DNA of 64,000 nucleotides from Isoetes taiwanensis (Eukaryota; Streptophyta; Lycopodiopsida; Isoetales; Isoetaceae): NCBI GenBank assembly GCA_021234155.1, contig JAJEKV010000006.1, forward strand, positions 9,701,003-9,765,002, in the 5' to 3' direction. The position numbers and the translations under genes were made by a program. Shown piece by piece: positions 23,754-34,792 of this stretch. Positions within the stretch are counted from its first letter, which is position 1; every line of letters begins with the position of its first letter. The notes beneath the pieces are model-generated. The model saw nothing but the letters and a program-made list of their open reading frames with translations, did no database searches and was not told where the DNA came from.

Positions 23754-24086
23754 GCGTCAAAGCAATGTCTGAAAGCAAGGGCGAACAAAAACTCTGCTGC
23801 ATTTCGAACGAATGGAGAAAATGAAGGAAGAAGGCGGCATGCCGGGAGCCTGCGAAAAAATTTATTGGATAGCTGAGATTAAGGGAGATGAGATTATGCC
23901 CTACAGGGTATAAGGAAGGGATAAACATGTGCTCAACTCGCCAGAACCCTGACGGAAGGCGCGGAAGGGAGGGCAGAATCTGAGGTGCAGAAGCCATCGC
24001 CAAGTCCGGCGGATAGCGTTTGTGTAGCAGGCTGATAATGGGGCTGGATGACCGACCGTTTACAGGCAGCAGCCAGTTTTTAGCAG
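23754..24086 (-). other. possible first exon (transit-peptide-like), low confidence
   Basis: A minus-strand open segment includes MPPSSFIFSIRSKCSRVFV after a plausible TTTCGCAG acceptor. It has the Ser/Arg-rich, acid-poor make-up of a chloroplast transit peptide. It could be the 5' end of the TGD3-like gene separated by the solo LTR, but the frame meets a TGA at the LTR insertion site. A chance frame is equally possible. Confidence 0.2.
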
Positions 24087-25578
24087 TCATCAGTATATGC
24101 TAGGTATATGCCAGCATATACTTGAATATGCCCACATACCCACATAAACGAGGGTTTGCCCCCCTAGGGGCAACCCAAAAAGGGCTAAAATACCAAATTA
24201 GCTAATATTAACCAATCTAGAGCATGCCACCTGGCCCAAATCGATTGGGCAAGGTAGGGTTTCCATTTTGGACACCCAAATTAGGGCTTTTGTGCCCCAA
24301 TTCGAATTAGGAGCAATTGGGGATGGAGGAGGAGGAGCAACAGCCAGGCACCCTTCAGCAAATCGAGATGGAGCCATCCCAAGCCCGATTCGACGGTTAG
24401 TCTGTAGCTTAGTTGTGTTATCTATAGGGTAGCGCCCCTGTTGGGCACTTGTTGTGTGTATTTCTTCTGTTTCTCTGTGTTCTCTATGCTTTAGCTGTAG
24501 GAACTAACCCTTGTCTCCTTATCTCTGATTCTGTACTTGCTCTTAAATGATGGATTGATAGTTCTTTGCATAGTATTACCCTTGAAATGGGGAATTACGG
24601 GGGGGTAGAGACCTCTGAGCCATGTTTATTAGTATGCTCCTAGGTAGGATCCCTGTATTTCCCATTAGATGCGGCCTGTGCACAAGAGATCACCGAGTCA
24701 TGGATGCTATGGAATTGCTTAGCACCGAGAAGGGACCACAGGTGAAGTGGGGGTGGGGTCTTGCACGAACATACAAGGCTCCCCGGGACTCCTACAGGTG
24801 GGCTAGGCACGATGGCCGGTCCGCGTGGGGGGCGGGTATGGGTCCGACACTCCACGGGTGCGAGAGGTGTGACCCATATGGGGCATCCCGTACTTTGAGT
24901 AGATTTAGGGTGAGTAAAATTCCGTATGGATGCGGGGGTCGTGATGCGCACGTATTCTCTAGCTCACCCATGGAACCACTGTGATCCCGGAGGGGACACT
25001 TCGACACACCCTCATCGGACCAGGAAGTCATGAACCACGGGTAGGCTCGAAGGGTGATACCTCGAGTCCCGTCTCCTAAGGCTATAGTGATGCCATAGCA
25101 TGATTCGACTCATCTGCAAAGTGTGCACAGGAGGGGCGGATGGAGTGGACAACCCTAGCCACTGTTCTATGCCAGCCAACGCCAGGTTATACCTCTGTCT
25201 GTTGATCTCTTGAGACCGAGCCGTCAGTCCATCCTCACAGGAGTCTGAACCGGGGTAGAACCTGGGGGTTGGGGTGTTTTCCTTAGGATTAGATGCATAT
25301 TCTTTGCCGTTGGTACTCGGATGGATGTGCCACCCTTCGTGGTGGTTATTTATATATGATTTATGCTGTGTGCTAACATGTATTCACGCTTCCGCAACTT
25401 AGGAGTCCCATTGAAGGCGTGGGCCGAATGACACCTCCGTGTCCTTCACCCGGGCATCTCTCTACGGATGGTCCGAGTTAGACGGAGGGCCCTGCTCATG
25501 GTGAGCTGATTGCCATGGGAGGGGGAAGTCCCTGTATGTATACGTCCGGAGCGCCGTATATATTCAGGGAGCATCACA
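24087..25578 (+). mobile_element. LTR fragment related to element 1 LTR
   Basis: Shares the 'gggggggtagagacc' block (near 24600), the 'tatgctcctagg' block and the terminal region ending GGGAGCATCACA with the other LTRs of the family. The left end is not defined: no TGTGAC start and no duplication of the right flank (ACATT) is seen, so it is truncated or rearranged on the left. Confidence 0.65.
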
Positions 25579-25582
25579 ACAT

Positions 25583-27200
25583 TGAGCACTGCTTTGTCAT
25601 AATAGCCAAACTACCTGCCATAACCTCTTGCCATCTCTAGAAGTCTGCTTTAATCATCTAAGCCTATGTAACTTCCAACCTTTAAGCCTGAGTATGAGAA
25701 CCACCAAAGCATCTTGGTTGAGACCATGGAGTCAGATCGTGGTGATCTGAGAGGCCGCTTGGCCGTGGGGGTCATTTATATGAATATTTGACTTTGGATG
25801 TCATTTATATTAACATCATTTATATTAACACTTGACCTTATTTGCATGTTTGCTTAGTGTTCAGCATTGGGGAGAACTCTACGAATAAGCTATCGAATAT
25901 ATGAATGCGGCATCTCAAATTGCTTCATATAGTATGGGCTTATGGGTAAAGTTCATAAGTTGATTTTCTTTATGCGGAATAAAGAGTAAAATTTTATTTC
26001 TTGTGTGTACCCATGGTAGATTGGTAATTACGATTGCAATGTAATAGGCCTGAACATAGTGCATTAATTGTAAATGCCTCTTGGTAGATCAGCAATTGTG
26101 CTGCAGTGCAATAGACTCGAACAAGGGTGCATGATGTACATTTTTTAAGAGCGGTAATTGTGGTTGCAACCAGGGTATTTTTTAGTGGCCCCGTCGAGCC
26201 AGTTGGCCACACATTCATATTTTTTCAGAAATGGTTGGCTACACCAGAGTAGGATACGTTCATGTCCTGACCGAAGGGTAGTGGCCAGTTCAAAACACGA
26301 ATTTGTAGAGTTTATTTGTTTAGTAGCCAATTCGATATTTACTAAATTCGGCTAGGTGTAGGGTGTGGCCAATTCGATTTTTGTGCGTGGGAAAAAACTT
26401 GCCGAGGTAGCCAATTAGAACCTTAGGTAAATTTTAATGGGCAAGGGGGTGGCCATATTACATCTTGGCCACATGTCCATCTAAGAATCGCCACTTGTAG
26501 TCCTCTAGGATTAGGGTTTTATATATATTTTTATATTTTTGAATTTGACCGAGGTAGCATCAAAAAACTGCCCTTTCACACAGGTTTAGTTTATTCTACC
26601 TGTGGAGCCTGTGTTTTTCTTGTTCTTCTCGTATGCAATTGTTTCGTTATTCATGTGAATATGAATATGAATATTCAATGAATATGAATGGGATGATAAT
26701 TTGAATATTTTATTGTCATTTGCAGAGCAGTCCGGATTTGTGTTCACGATTTGGTTGAGATAGAGATCCATTCCCATCTACAATCTAAGTTTTATCTTCA
26801 TCAATTCAGGTTAGTTTTTAGCATATTCAATTGTGCAAAATTAGTCAGATGTGCAAAAGTAGCTGTTGACTGTGCAAAATTAGACAGATGTGCAAAAATA
26901 ACTTAGCATAGCATAGAAATACTTTTGAGCTTAGGTCTCATAGATCAAGTAACTTAGAAATACTTTTGAGCATTCGTATCATGCATACCATATACCTCGG
27001 CTGACTGTTTCGATAGTTATAGTAACTCAACAAATTGAGCTTCGCTAAATAGACTAGGTGAAATTGCGCCTAGGTTAAATATGTCAAATTGGTTGAATAG
27101 GTTCGTTATGTTAAGCCGATTTTGATGCTAAATAAGCCAAGTCGATTAACACAATGAATTGTGGTTCAATTAAATACATTACATTGTTTGGATATATTCA
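25583..27200. other. intergenic DNA
   Basis: AT-rich with no supported gene. Several short near-repeats occur around 26020-26160 ('attggtaattacgattgcaatg'-like) and 26840-26960. Confidence 0.4.
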
Positions 27201-27221
27201 TCTTGTTAGATATTCACTGAC

Positions 27222-28040
27222 ATGAGAGTTAACTTGGCCAAGACAAGGGTGCTGCTGGTCCCATCATCCCGGCACCCACGCCTTCCCTCATTCACTTACC
27301 AGGGGCAGGTAGTGGAGGTGGCTCAGTCTTATAAGTATTTGGGCATTGAGTTTTCTACTACCACACACTGGGATGCATCCATTAGGTTACGGGTCACTGC
27401 AGGCTGGAAAGCCCTCAGATGCAATGCAAAGCAACGCACTACAAAGCGTAGTCAGATGCATGGGATCACCGAGGCACACTTGTTCGGGGCCTTGGTTGAA
27501 CCGGGTCCTCCTCTATGGGGCGTGTGGGGGCCGCGATATCCCTCACCACTTGGAACAATCTAGAGCAGTACGTAAGGCCTTCTTGGCCCTAACCGGGAGT
27601 GAAATCCACGGTCCCATATCGGATCTTGCTCGAGACAAAGGCTTCCTTCCATTCTGAGGGTCGCTACCGGAACGTCATTATTTACTTCGTATAAGGTGGT
27701 GGCTATGGATGAAGCCCGGCTGCCCAACCTTGCTTTGGCAAAGGGCGATGGGCCCGCAATGACTCAAAGCTCTTTGCCGAAAGACAAGCAAGCCCGGTGG
27801 TTCTCGCTATGGAATGTGCGGCACCTGTGATGTGGACCGGTGCATACACCGAAGGAACGCTACGCCTTTGAAGATACTTGGATGCTTGCTTCATGGCCAA
27901 GCTTTGGGATGCAGAGGCCCTGTCACATGTCAAGGTGGCAAATTATCGACAACAGGTTAATCCCATGCTCACGAGGGGCCCACACCACTACCTGCGCACC
28001 CATCTACCCATGAAAAAGCGCAAAGGCGCCCAAAATTGAA
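27222..28040 (+). pseudogene. LINE reverse transcriptase C-terminal remnant
   Basis: Opens with LRVNLAKTRVLLV-like sequence, then SYKYLGIEFSTTTHW, the 'NxxKT...YLGI' block found after the catalytic motif in non-LTR reverse transcriptases. The sequence then follows the downstream region (LFGALVEPGPPL, RAVRKAFLALTGSEI) with frame changes at about 27480 and 27655. It continues recognisably to about 28040, where a T-rich stretch begins. The 5' part is missing, as expected for a truncated LINE copy. Confidence 0.65.
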
Positions 28041-28137
28041 TCATTGTGATTTTTTTTTAATGGTTTCTCGCTGAAAACCAAATTCATAAATCAGTACATG
28101 TTAGTGGGTTCAAAAGTTTACAAACCATGTCTAGTTA

Positions 28138-28371
28138 TCTAATATGGTTCATCAACATACTTTTCTAAGGTGATAAGACAACATTGCTTTATGACATAGT
28201 TTTGAAACATGGCAATTTTAATTGGTCTCTGTAACAACTTAAACTATATGATATTCTAATATGGTTCATTAACATATTTTCTAAAGTGATAAGACAACAT
28301 TGTTTTATGACATGGTATTGAAACATGACAGTTTTAATTGGTCTCTGTAACAACTTAAACTATATGATATG
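28138..28371. repeat. two-copy 117-bp tandem repeat
   Basis: The unit starting 'tctaatatggttcat' at 28138 repeats at 28255 with a few differences, ending in 'aactatatgatat' each time. Confidence 0.85.
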
Positions 28372-28819
28372 TACTATTAATTAGTACGTCAAGTTTATTA
28401 GACTAGTATTTGCTCACATCTATCTTCTTCAATATATTGACATGGTAATTTTAGGCAAATAATTATCATGATGCTTTACAGTGATTAATTACCAATACAT
28501 AACATGGTAAAAGTGTGTAGTTTTCACACACAAATGTGTTCTTTTCATGCGTGATTTTTAGACAAAAACACAGTAATTTTTATGTGTGATTTTTAGTCGT
28601 GGTTTTTAGACAAAATAGACAAAAACAACACAAATTTTATATGTTTTTTACACATGGTTTTACAAACACATTGTTTTAATATGCAAGCTTTCCTTAGATA
28701 GTATTTTCTCAATTGTTCACATGTTTGTAGTGCAATCAGGGGTATTTTTCGTACAAACATGATTGTAGTTTTAGAAAAGCCTTCTGGGAATTGAACCCAA
28801 ACAAGTCCATTCAGGTTGT

Positions 28820-29168
28820 ATATGCTCATCCAAAAGGAAAACCAAGCCAATGAACAACCACCATTTAAGGAATCCAATAGGCCCTTGGGTTCCCATTAAA
28901 GGTACCAAGACAAACAGAGCAAAGGTAGCTCCAACACCCAAGCTCACCTGCCAAGCTTACACCATGTCATTAAAAGTTGGTTGCATTGCAAATGCAAACT
29001 AAGACAATGTAATAAAAGTATTGAAATTAAGACAATGTAATAAAAGTATTGACCTGGAGTTTTGCTTTCTCTTGAGGACGGTATTTGCTCATATCAAAAT
29101 GCAGTGGCCTACAGAAGCAATCTACCACAATGGTCTTGCAAGACGCATAACTGCCTTCCACAGAGGCC
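28820..29168 (-). CDS. two exons of an unidentified membrane protein
   Basis: Exon 29168-29054 (contains CKTIVVDCFCRPLHFDMSKY, ends KAKLQ) ends at CAG/GTCAAT. The next exon starts at 28947 after TTGGCAG and reads VSLGVGATFALFVLVPLMG, then WWLFIGLVFLLDEH: two hydrophobic, probably membrane-spanning segments. Phases agree. I do not recognise the family with confidence; the GATFALFV segment is faintly like DUF1230/Ycf36 proteins. It lies just downstream of, and on the same strand as, the SOQ1-like exons. Confidence 0.45.
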
Positions 29169-29572
29169 CTAATCCGTCATACATATGAGGTTTTAATGGT
29201 TGCCATACAATGCAATGTCCACTGCCAGCCTGAAACAAGCATCAAATATAGTAAACATCCATACATGAAGCAAAATAAGAAAGGTAAAGGACATTACTTG
29301 TTTGTATGAGCATGGTGAACAGTATGTTTGATTCTCCATAGTTCAAAGGGGTAGCTTTAAGGTGCCATAACAACATTATACTTACAAAAATCGAGACTCA
29401 AATTATATGTGCCTCAGCTACAATGTATAAAAGTTTGGAGCTTAGAAATGATGATAAAGCCGGTGAATGGGCTGCACTGTAGTCTCCAACTTTCTGCAAT
29501 ACAGACACATGGGTTAAATGGTGTCTTTTGTGGTGGCTGCACACCTGTTAACCGCAAGGTCTCTACTGAAAC

Positions 29573-30536
29573 CTGGCAGAATTCTTATTAGATTATTGTT
29601 TGTGTCCGCAATAAAAAGTTTTCCTGCAAAAGGATTTAACAATTTGGTTTCGTCATCCACAACTGCTCAATTTCTATTGTTAAAGAGAAACTTATATACT
29701 GTGACTATGCATAAGAAACATGCAGCTCTTGTGGATAGAAGTGACAATATGCCCTCCCTTTTTCTAAATAACAACAATACAGCACCTCTTTCACATGATT
29801 TGTCTTGAGACAGTCATAAATTATGCTCATAATTCCTGTTGGAGCATCATATTGATCATTTCCTCCCTACCTTTAACAACATTATTACAGCTTTCAAAGA
29901 TCAAGTTTCTGATGAAAATATTTCTCATTCTCAACTTGAAATCTCTATAATTCTCACTAGGACTCCAAATAAGAACACTTACGGTTTGGTCCTTGAGCAA
30001 GTCCCCCGGGTTCAGAGAACTGAAAATATTAAACTAATAGGCTTAGTATTTTGTTGATCTTTGAGCAAATTGAAATTAAAACTTTGAGATTTGGGAAACA
30101 GATTCTCGCATATCATGCTTCATACATCAATAAAGCTGATACAGTTTCCAGTAATCTCTATTTATATGATTATGCTTGTTGTGCATGGATTTTTACATGG
30201 ATATAGATACATACCTGTGATGTAGTACCAAGGCCATCTAAGAAACCAGCAACACCAATTCCAGCTAATGTTTTCGCCTGTTGGGTGATAGGATCCAGTA
30301 CCTTCTGTTGGGTGATAGGATCCAGTACCTTCGCCTATGTTTTGCAAGAGGATAATCTTAAGTGTAAAATGCCATAAAGTGGTTGCATACAACGCCTTAA
30401 GCCTGAAGTAAAAGAGACACTTTTTCACCTTGTGATTATAAGAATCTGCAATGTAAACGAGGCCATCATTTCCTGCCAGCACTCCCAAGGGATGCTGAAA
30501 TTGTGCTTGAGGGCCAATACCATCTTCATCACCAAA
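29573..30536 (-). CDS. SOQ1: SOQ1-like NHL-repeat protein, internal exons
   Basis: Four minus-strand exons with matching phases: 30536-30429 (36 codons, contains [20 protein letters not shown]), 30334-30215 (40 codons, LDPITQQ and [13 protein letters not shown]), 30019-29983 ([12 protein letters not shown]) and 29623-29573 ([14 protein letters not shown]). These are successive NHL beta-propeller blades in the same order as plant SOQ1, a thylakoid protein with HAD, thioredoxin-like and NHL domains needed to suppress slow antenna quenching. The HAD and thioredoxin exons were not found upstream within the window, nor was a clear C-terminus. The second exon carries a 27-bp tandem duplication. No stop is seen in these four exons, so this part may be functional. 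Confidence 0.78.
30260..30334 (-). repeat. 27-bp in-frame duplication in SOQ1-like exon
   Basis: AAGGTACTGGATCCTATCAC plus 7 bp occurs twice in direct succession, encoding KVLDPITQQ twice. The first copy ends in CAACAG, which could itself act as a splice acceptor. Confidence 0.85.
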
Positions 30537-30539
30537 CTA

Positions 30540-31130
30540 TAAAAGGAAACAAGCAAATTGATTAGATGGAAGAGCAAATGAGAAAAGATCAACATTTGGA
30601 TAACGCTGATAGTATTTTTTGCCATCTGTGGTGCAGAAGCGTGGGCACAGGGAAGAGATTTGCTTAGAAAATAGGATGGATCCGGAATGGAGAAACGATA
30701 GATCTATTTTCAGGATAGATATCGGAAATAGGGAAAACTTACCCCCATTAACGCACCTGGCTTCGATCAGAAGAAATAGCCGCATCCAAAGGTCTTTGCC
30801 ACAGAAAGATCAAACATGTATTTTTGGTCGCCGCTTGTTCACGATCTAGTTTTGATGCAAACCCTAACCATCTATTTTTTTTTTTAATTTTAGGGTTTGA
30901 TCACCTCTCAAACCCTAAACATTATATTTTGATTTGGGGTGTATTATCATTTGGGGTGTCTATAGATTTTTGTTGACCATCGGATGCTGGCATATCTCAC
31001 AGCATATGCCATGGGGCGGAATTCCAGCCCTCAAGTGCAAGTCAAGATGGGGTCAAAACCCCCATATTTTGACTTACCCCTAAGATTCAACTAAACCATT
31101 GAATAAATACAATATCTCGAAATTAGCAGC
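30540..31130. other. SOQ1 upstream intron or intergenic DNA
   Basis: No NHL-like or thioredoxin-like exon is visible on the minus strand. A T-rich run at 30870-30886 and copies of 'aaccctaa' occur. Confidence 0.35.
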
Positions 31131-31139
31131 TTGACCAAA

Positions 31140-31200
31140 TAAAAAATTATGAGCCTGGGGAGTCGAACCCCAGTAGAAGTTCCAACGCTCATCCAAGCAT
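31140..31200 (-). mobile_element. tRNA-derived SINE head
   Basis: On the minus strand, TGCTTGGATGAGCG (A-box-like) and TGGGGTTCGACTCCCCA (B box in a perfect T-arm stem) are about 35 bp apart. The body of a tRNA is not otherwise formed, which fits a SINE head or decayed tRNA. Confidence 0.4.
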
Positions 31201-31204
31201 ACTA

Positions 31205-33960
31205 GGAATCCCAGAAGAGGGATGCCTAGTATGCCTAGGGGCCGAAGCCCACTAACAAATTAAACAAGTCAGTACCAACATATTGTTTCAAAAAAATAGC
31301 ATTGGAGATTTCGGCCACATTATATAGCTGCAGGCTCCTCAAACTCATTGAACAGGTCATGGATAGCCAAGGTATTACATGAAAATGATCTCGCTACCTT
31401 TACTCAAGCAGCAAAACACGATCAGTGGAATCAAGAAATAACAGAAGAATTCTCCATAATCTCTAAGCAAGGAGCCAAGTGAATTTTTTGTACAATATCT
31501 AAACACAGCGCTTTTGCTTACGCTTTCATGTCTTCGTGTGTCTCTTTTCATCAATCCACACAAAACCTTCATGATAACGGATCTCAGATTGAAAAGAGGA
31601 GAGAGTGCAAGGTGAAGAGAGAGCCATAAGCTTCTTCAAGGAGGGTCAGATAGGCACGAACTTTCAAAAAAGCAGAGTATAATTTGGATCAGCCAAAAAA
31701 CAGAAGAGCTAGAGAAATCTTCTGTGTAAAACACAGCCTAAGATGTAGAATCACGCAACTCTTGGAGGGGAATTGGTTTATCTTCTCAATTTCTTGCTGA
31801 GCAGACCAATTTTGGCCTCAAGAATCGCCTGCTGGCTGCATTAACCAGATAATTGGCAGCATCTCAGATGATCAAACCGAATTTGATGTGACCAATCTGA
31901 TACAATTTTCAGAGGCGATGGTCAGATCTTAGACAATTTTCAGTCAATCTGATTAGATTTGGTGAGTGGGTCCATACTTGCTACCAATTTGTTCAAAATC
32001 CTACATAATATCATAATTTCTTGTCAAGATTCGCACTCTTGATCTAGGAATATGGCTGTTAGCACAAAAACAAAGGCACAGAAGAACACAGCCGGCTTAC
32101 CTATGTCCCCTTCGAGAACACTCCGCCTCCGCTCCCCGCCAACGGCCGCGACCCTAGCTTATCCACAGCTCCAAAAAAAGAAACACAAGACAGCCACGAC
32201 ACATTAGAGGCAGCTCCGCCATCCCTAGAGCACCCCAAGGAAGAACCAGCAGTTCCGGCCAACCAGGCATCCGGAGCTCCAATATGTCCGCCCGATATTC
32301 TAGGGTTAGGAATCTCACTTGCCACCGTCAGCAAAATATAGTTTCACATACGAATACCCCAATCAAACAATTGAAAATCTTATGTTATAAATATAACATT
32401 CCTAATTTCGGCCACATTATAACTTGTGCAATTATTGAAATGGGCAGGTATTACTTAAGATTATTATGGATGGTTTTGGCATATATAATTATTTTAAAAT
32501 CGTACAATGATGATGTCAGCTTTGGTGGTTTGAGATTTCGATGGTGTGGGTTTTCTTTAGTTCTTGGTTAGGTTTTTTTTTTATGGAAGGAATGGGCGCA
32601 TGCCAGTGGCGCTCATGGGCATGCCGGACTTGTAGGGCGAAGCAGGGTTCTGCTGGATTTGTAGGGCAAAGTAGGGCGAAGCAGGTGGATATGGCCTTCT
32701 GCCAGATTTGTATACGGAAACAGGGTTATTTGTTGGTGACACAGGTGGATATGGCCTTCTTCGAAGCAGGGTTTTGGCGAATCTGTATGTTGGAGGAGGC
32801 TGATGCCTGGCTTGCTATTTCAAGGAAGAAGCACATAGAACTAATGACTAGGATGAGACAGCTTCTATTGGTATCATTTAGTATTTGTTTTATTATTCAT
32901 CTTCGTCATTGCAACATGTTCTGATCTGGCAGTTTTACAACCACGATTAGCATGGGAAGGTTTCTGGAAGCTGCGAGCTGGAGGCATGGCAGGCTCAGGC
33001 ACCCTTCATGCACCCTGCATGAGCTTGGAGCTTCAACTATGCCTTTTTAATTTTTTTTTTTAATAGTATGTAGCAAATCTACAAAGTAATGTTTTATATC
33101 TCGTTTTTGTTTCCCGTTTCTGTTATTAAGCAGGCACCGATTCAAGTCGGTGCTCTTCAAATCTGGCATTTGTGTTATGGCAGGGTTGTTTTCCTCCATG
33201 CTTGATAGTTGCACTATTGTGAATCATGTGGCAAAGCTCGTTCCTTTCTTAATTACAGTTTGTTGCACTATCATCAATTTTGATGTTCTTCCTCTTCATG
33301 GGATTCAATGCCAGCTTGGCACGTTGTTCCAAGTTGTAATGAAGTTTGCATTCAACATACATGTTCTTGCAATTTCAATGTATGCCCACTATTTATGGCC
33401 TTTATTTGTGTTCAACGTTGTTCTTGTCTTATATGGACTGAGCTGCACAACTTTGTTCATTAGTATTTCTGTGTAGATCTTGTGTTATGTGTTTGACTGC
33501 ATCATTGACTTCGAACCATGGTTCAAAATCATAGGCTGACATGGAATATGGGGTTTGGCCCCATCGCCAACGACCAGGGTTGTAAAATAGGGAATATTAT
33601 ATGGTATATTCCATGGATCGACGGCCAGGGTGAAACGAGTATGAGTATGAGTATGAGTATTGTGCCAGATAATATATTTTAAGAAGGAATAATTTTAAGT
33701 TGGGGTTTGCAGTTCTTGGAGTAGTCTTCAGTGTATGTTTGAAGTGCATGCCCTTAAACTTCTAACACGTGTTTTAGGTGCTTCTATTAATGCATGCTTG
33801 AAATTTTTATTTTCTCGTTTGCCATGCAACTTCCAATTTCTAAGATGGAATAAATTGTTAATGGAGTTCTAGCTAGGTTTCATCCTAGAGGCATATTTTA
33901 TTTGTAACTCAATGCGAAGGTCGAGGTCCCCTAGCATTTTTTTAACAAATACCCCTTGTT
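31205..33960. other. intergenic DNA with short local repeats
   Basis: No gene is supported. A proline-rich open segment (VPFENTPPPLPANGRDP) on the plus strand at about 32105-32335 is a candidate exon of unknown kind. 'caggtggatatggccttct' occurs twice (about 32682 and 32741), and a GAGTAT microsatellite lies at about 33638-33660. Confidence 0.35.
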
Positions 33961-33966
33961 TATAAG

Positions 33967-34052
33967 GCTCCCTTGCCTTATTGGTTAAGGGCGTTAAAGA
34001 TAATTTATGTGATGGCCTTCAGATCAAGGGCTCGAACCCTTGACTTGTATGT
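33967..34052 (+). mobile_element. tRNA-related (SINE-like) sequence
   Basis: TTGCCTTATTGGTTAAGGGC resembles a tRNA A box region, and GGGCTCGAACCC a B box, with about 45 bp between. The acceptor stem is not convincing. Confidence 0.35.
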
Positions 34053-34092
34053 GTATCCTATGGTGGAGGTACGAGTTCCTCGATGGGGTAGT

Positions 34093-34242
34093 GCCTAGAT
34101 TTGAAGATTCTTCCAATGGAAGCAAAAGCCAATCCACCCAATGATCCTCTTCAATTGCATCATTAGAGCCTAGATTTGAAGATTCTTCCAATGGAAGCAA
34201 AAGCCAATCCACCCAATGATCCTCTTCAATTGCATCATTAGA
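34093..34242. repeat. exact two-copy 75-bp tandem repeat
   Basis: The 75-bp unit beginning 'gcctagatttgaagattc' occurs at 34093-34167 and 34168-34242 without a difference that I can see. On the minus strand it would encode an in-frame 25-residue repeat (with LLLPLEESSNLG). Confidence 0.9.
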
Positions 34243-34792
34243 GCTCTATGCGCACTGTTTGGTTGCAAAAGGGATTATTGATAATGCCACTCAAGGGATA
34301 ATAAAGAAGTTCATTTTCCTTGGATATTGCTTCTTTATTCTCCATCTTCATCATACATTGGGCATTCTCGCATTCGTCTATCTATAAGGATTGTATCTGG
34401 ACAAGTATGCCCAGAAGAGCGAAGTTTATAACCACATCAAATAACCTTAGCATCTTTGCAAAATTTAACATGGTTCTCAAGTTACTAAGAAAAATTTGAT
34501 AGAATAACAACATCCAAAATTACGATACTAAGCAATTTATAGAAAAACCATTCCATAAATTAATGATGATTTCCAGAGACCATCATAAAATCTAAAATTC
34601 ATATAATTAAATATAGTAAGAAGTAGCAATGGTTTTGCAAATTCAATACATGTCGACAACTAGCATGCAAAAGCATCAAAAACTGTGATATTAAAAATGT
34701 ATATAAAAATATCATTCCATAAACTAATGATGATTTCTAGAGACCAATGTAAAATATAGAATTCATATAATAAATATAGTATAAAGTAGCTC

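Noticed and set aside
24087-25578. Second complete solo LTR
   Set aside because: The right end is clear but no TG start and no target duplication could be found, so it is listed only as a fragment.
31140-31200. Functional tRNA gene
   Set aside because: Only the A-box-like and T-arm parts are present; the acceptor stem and anticodon arm do not form.
34024-34212. Minus-strand repeat protein over the 75-bp tandem repeat
   Set aside because: Only two units, no start context and no homologous motif; more likely a neutral duplication.
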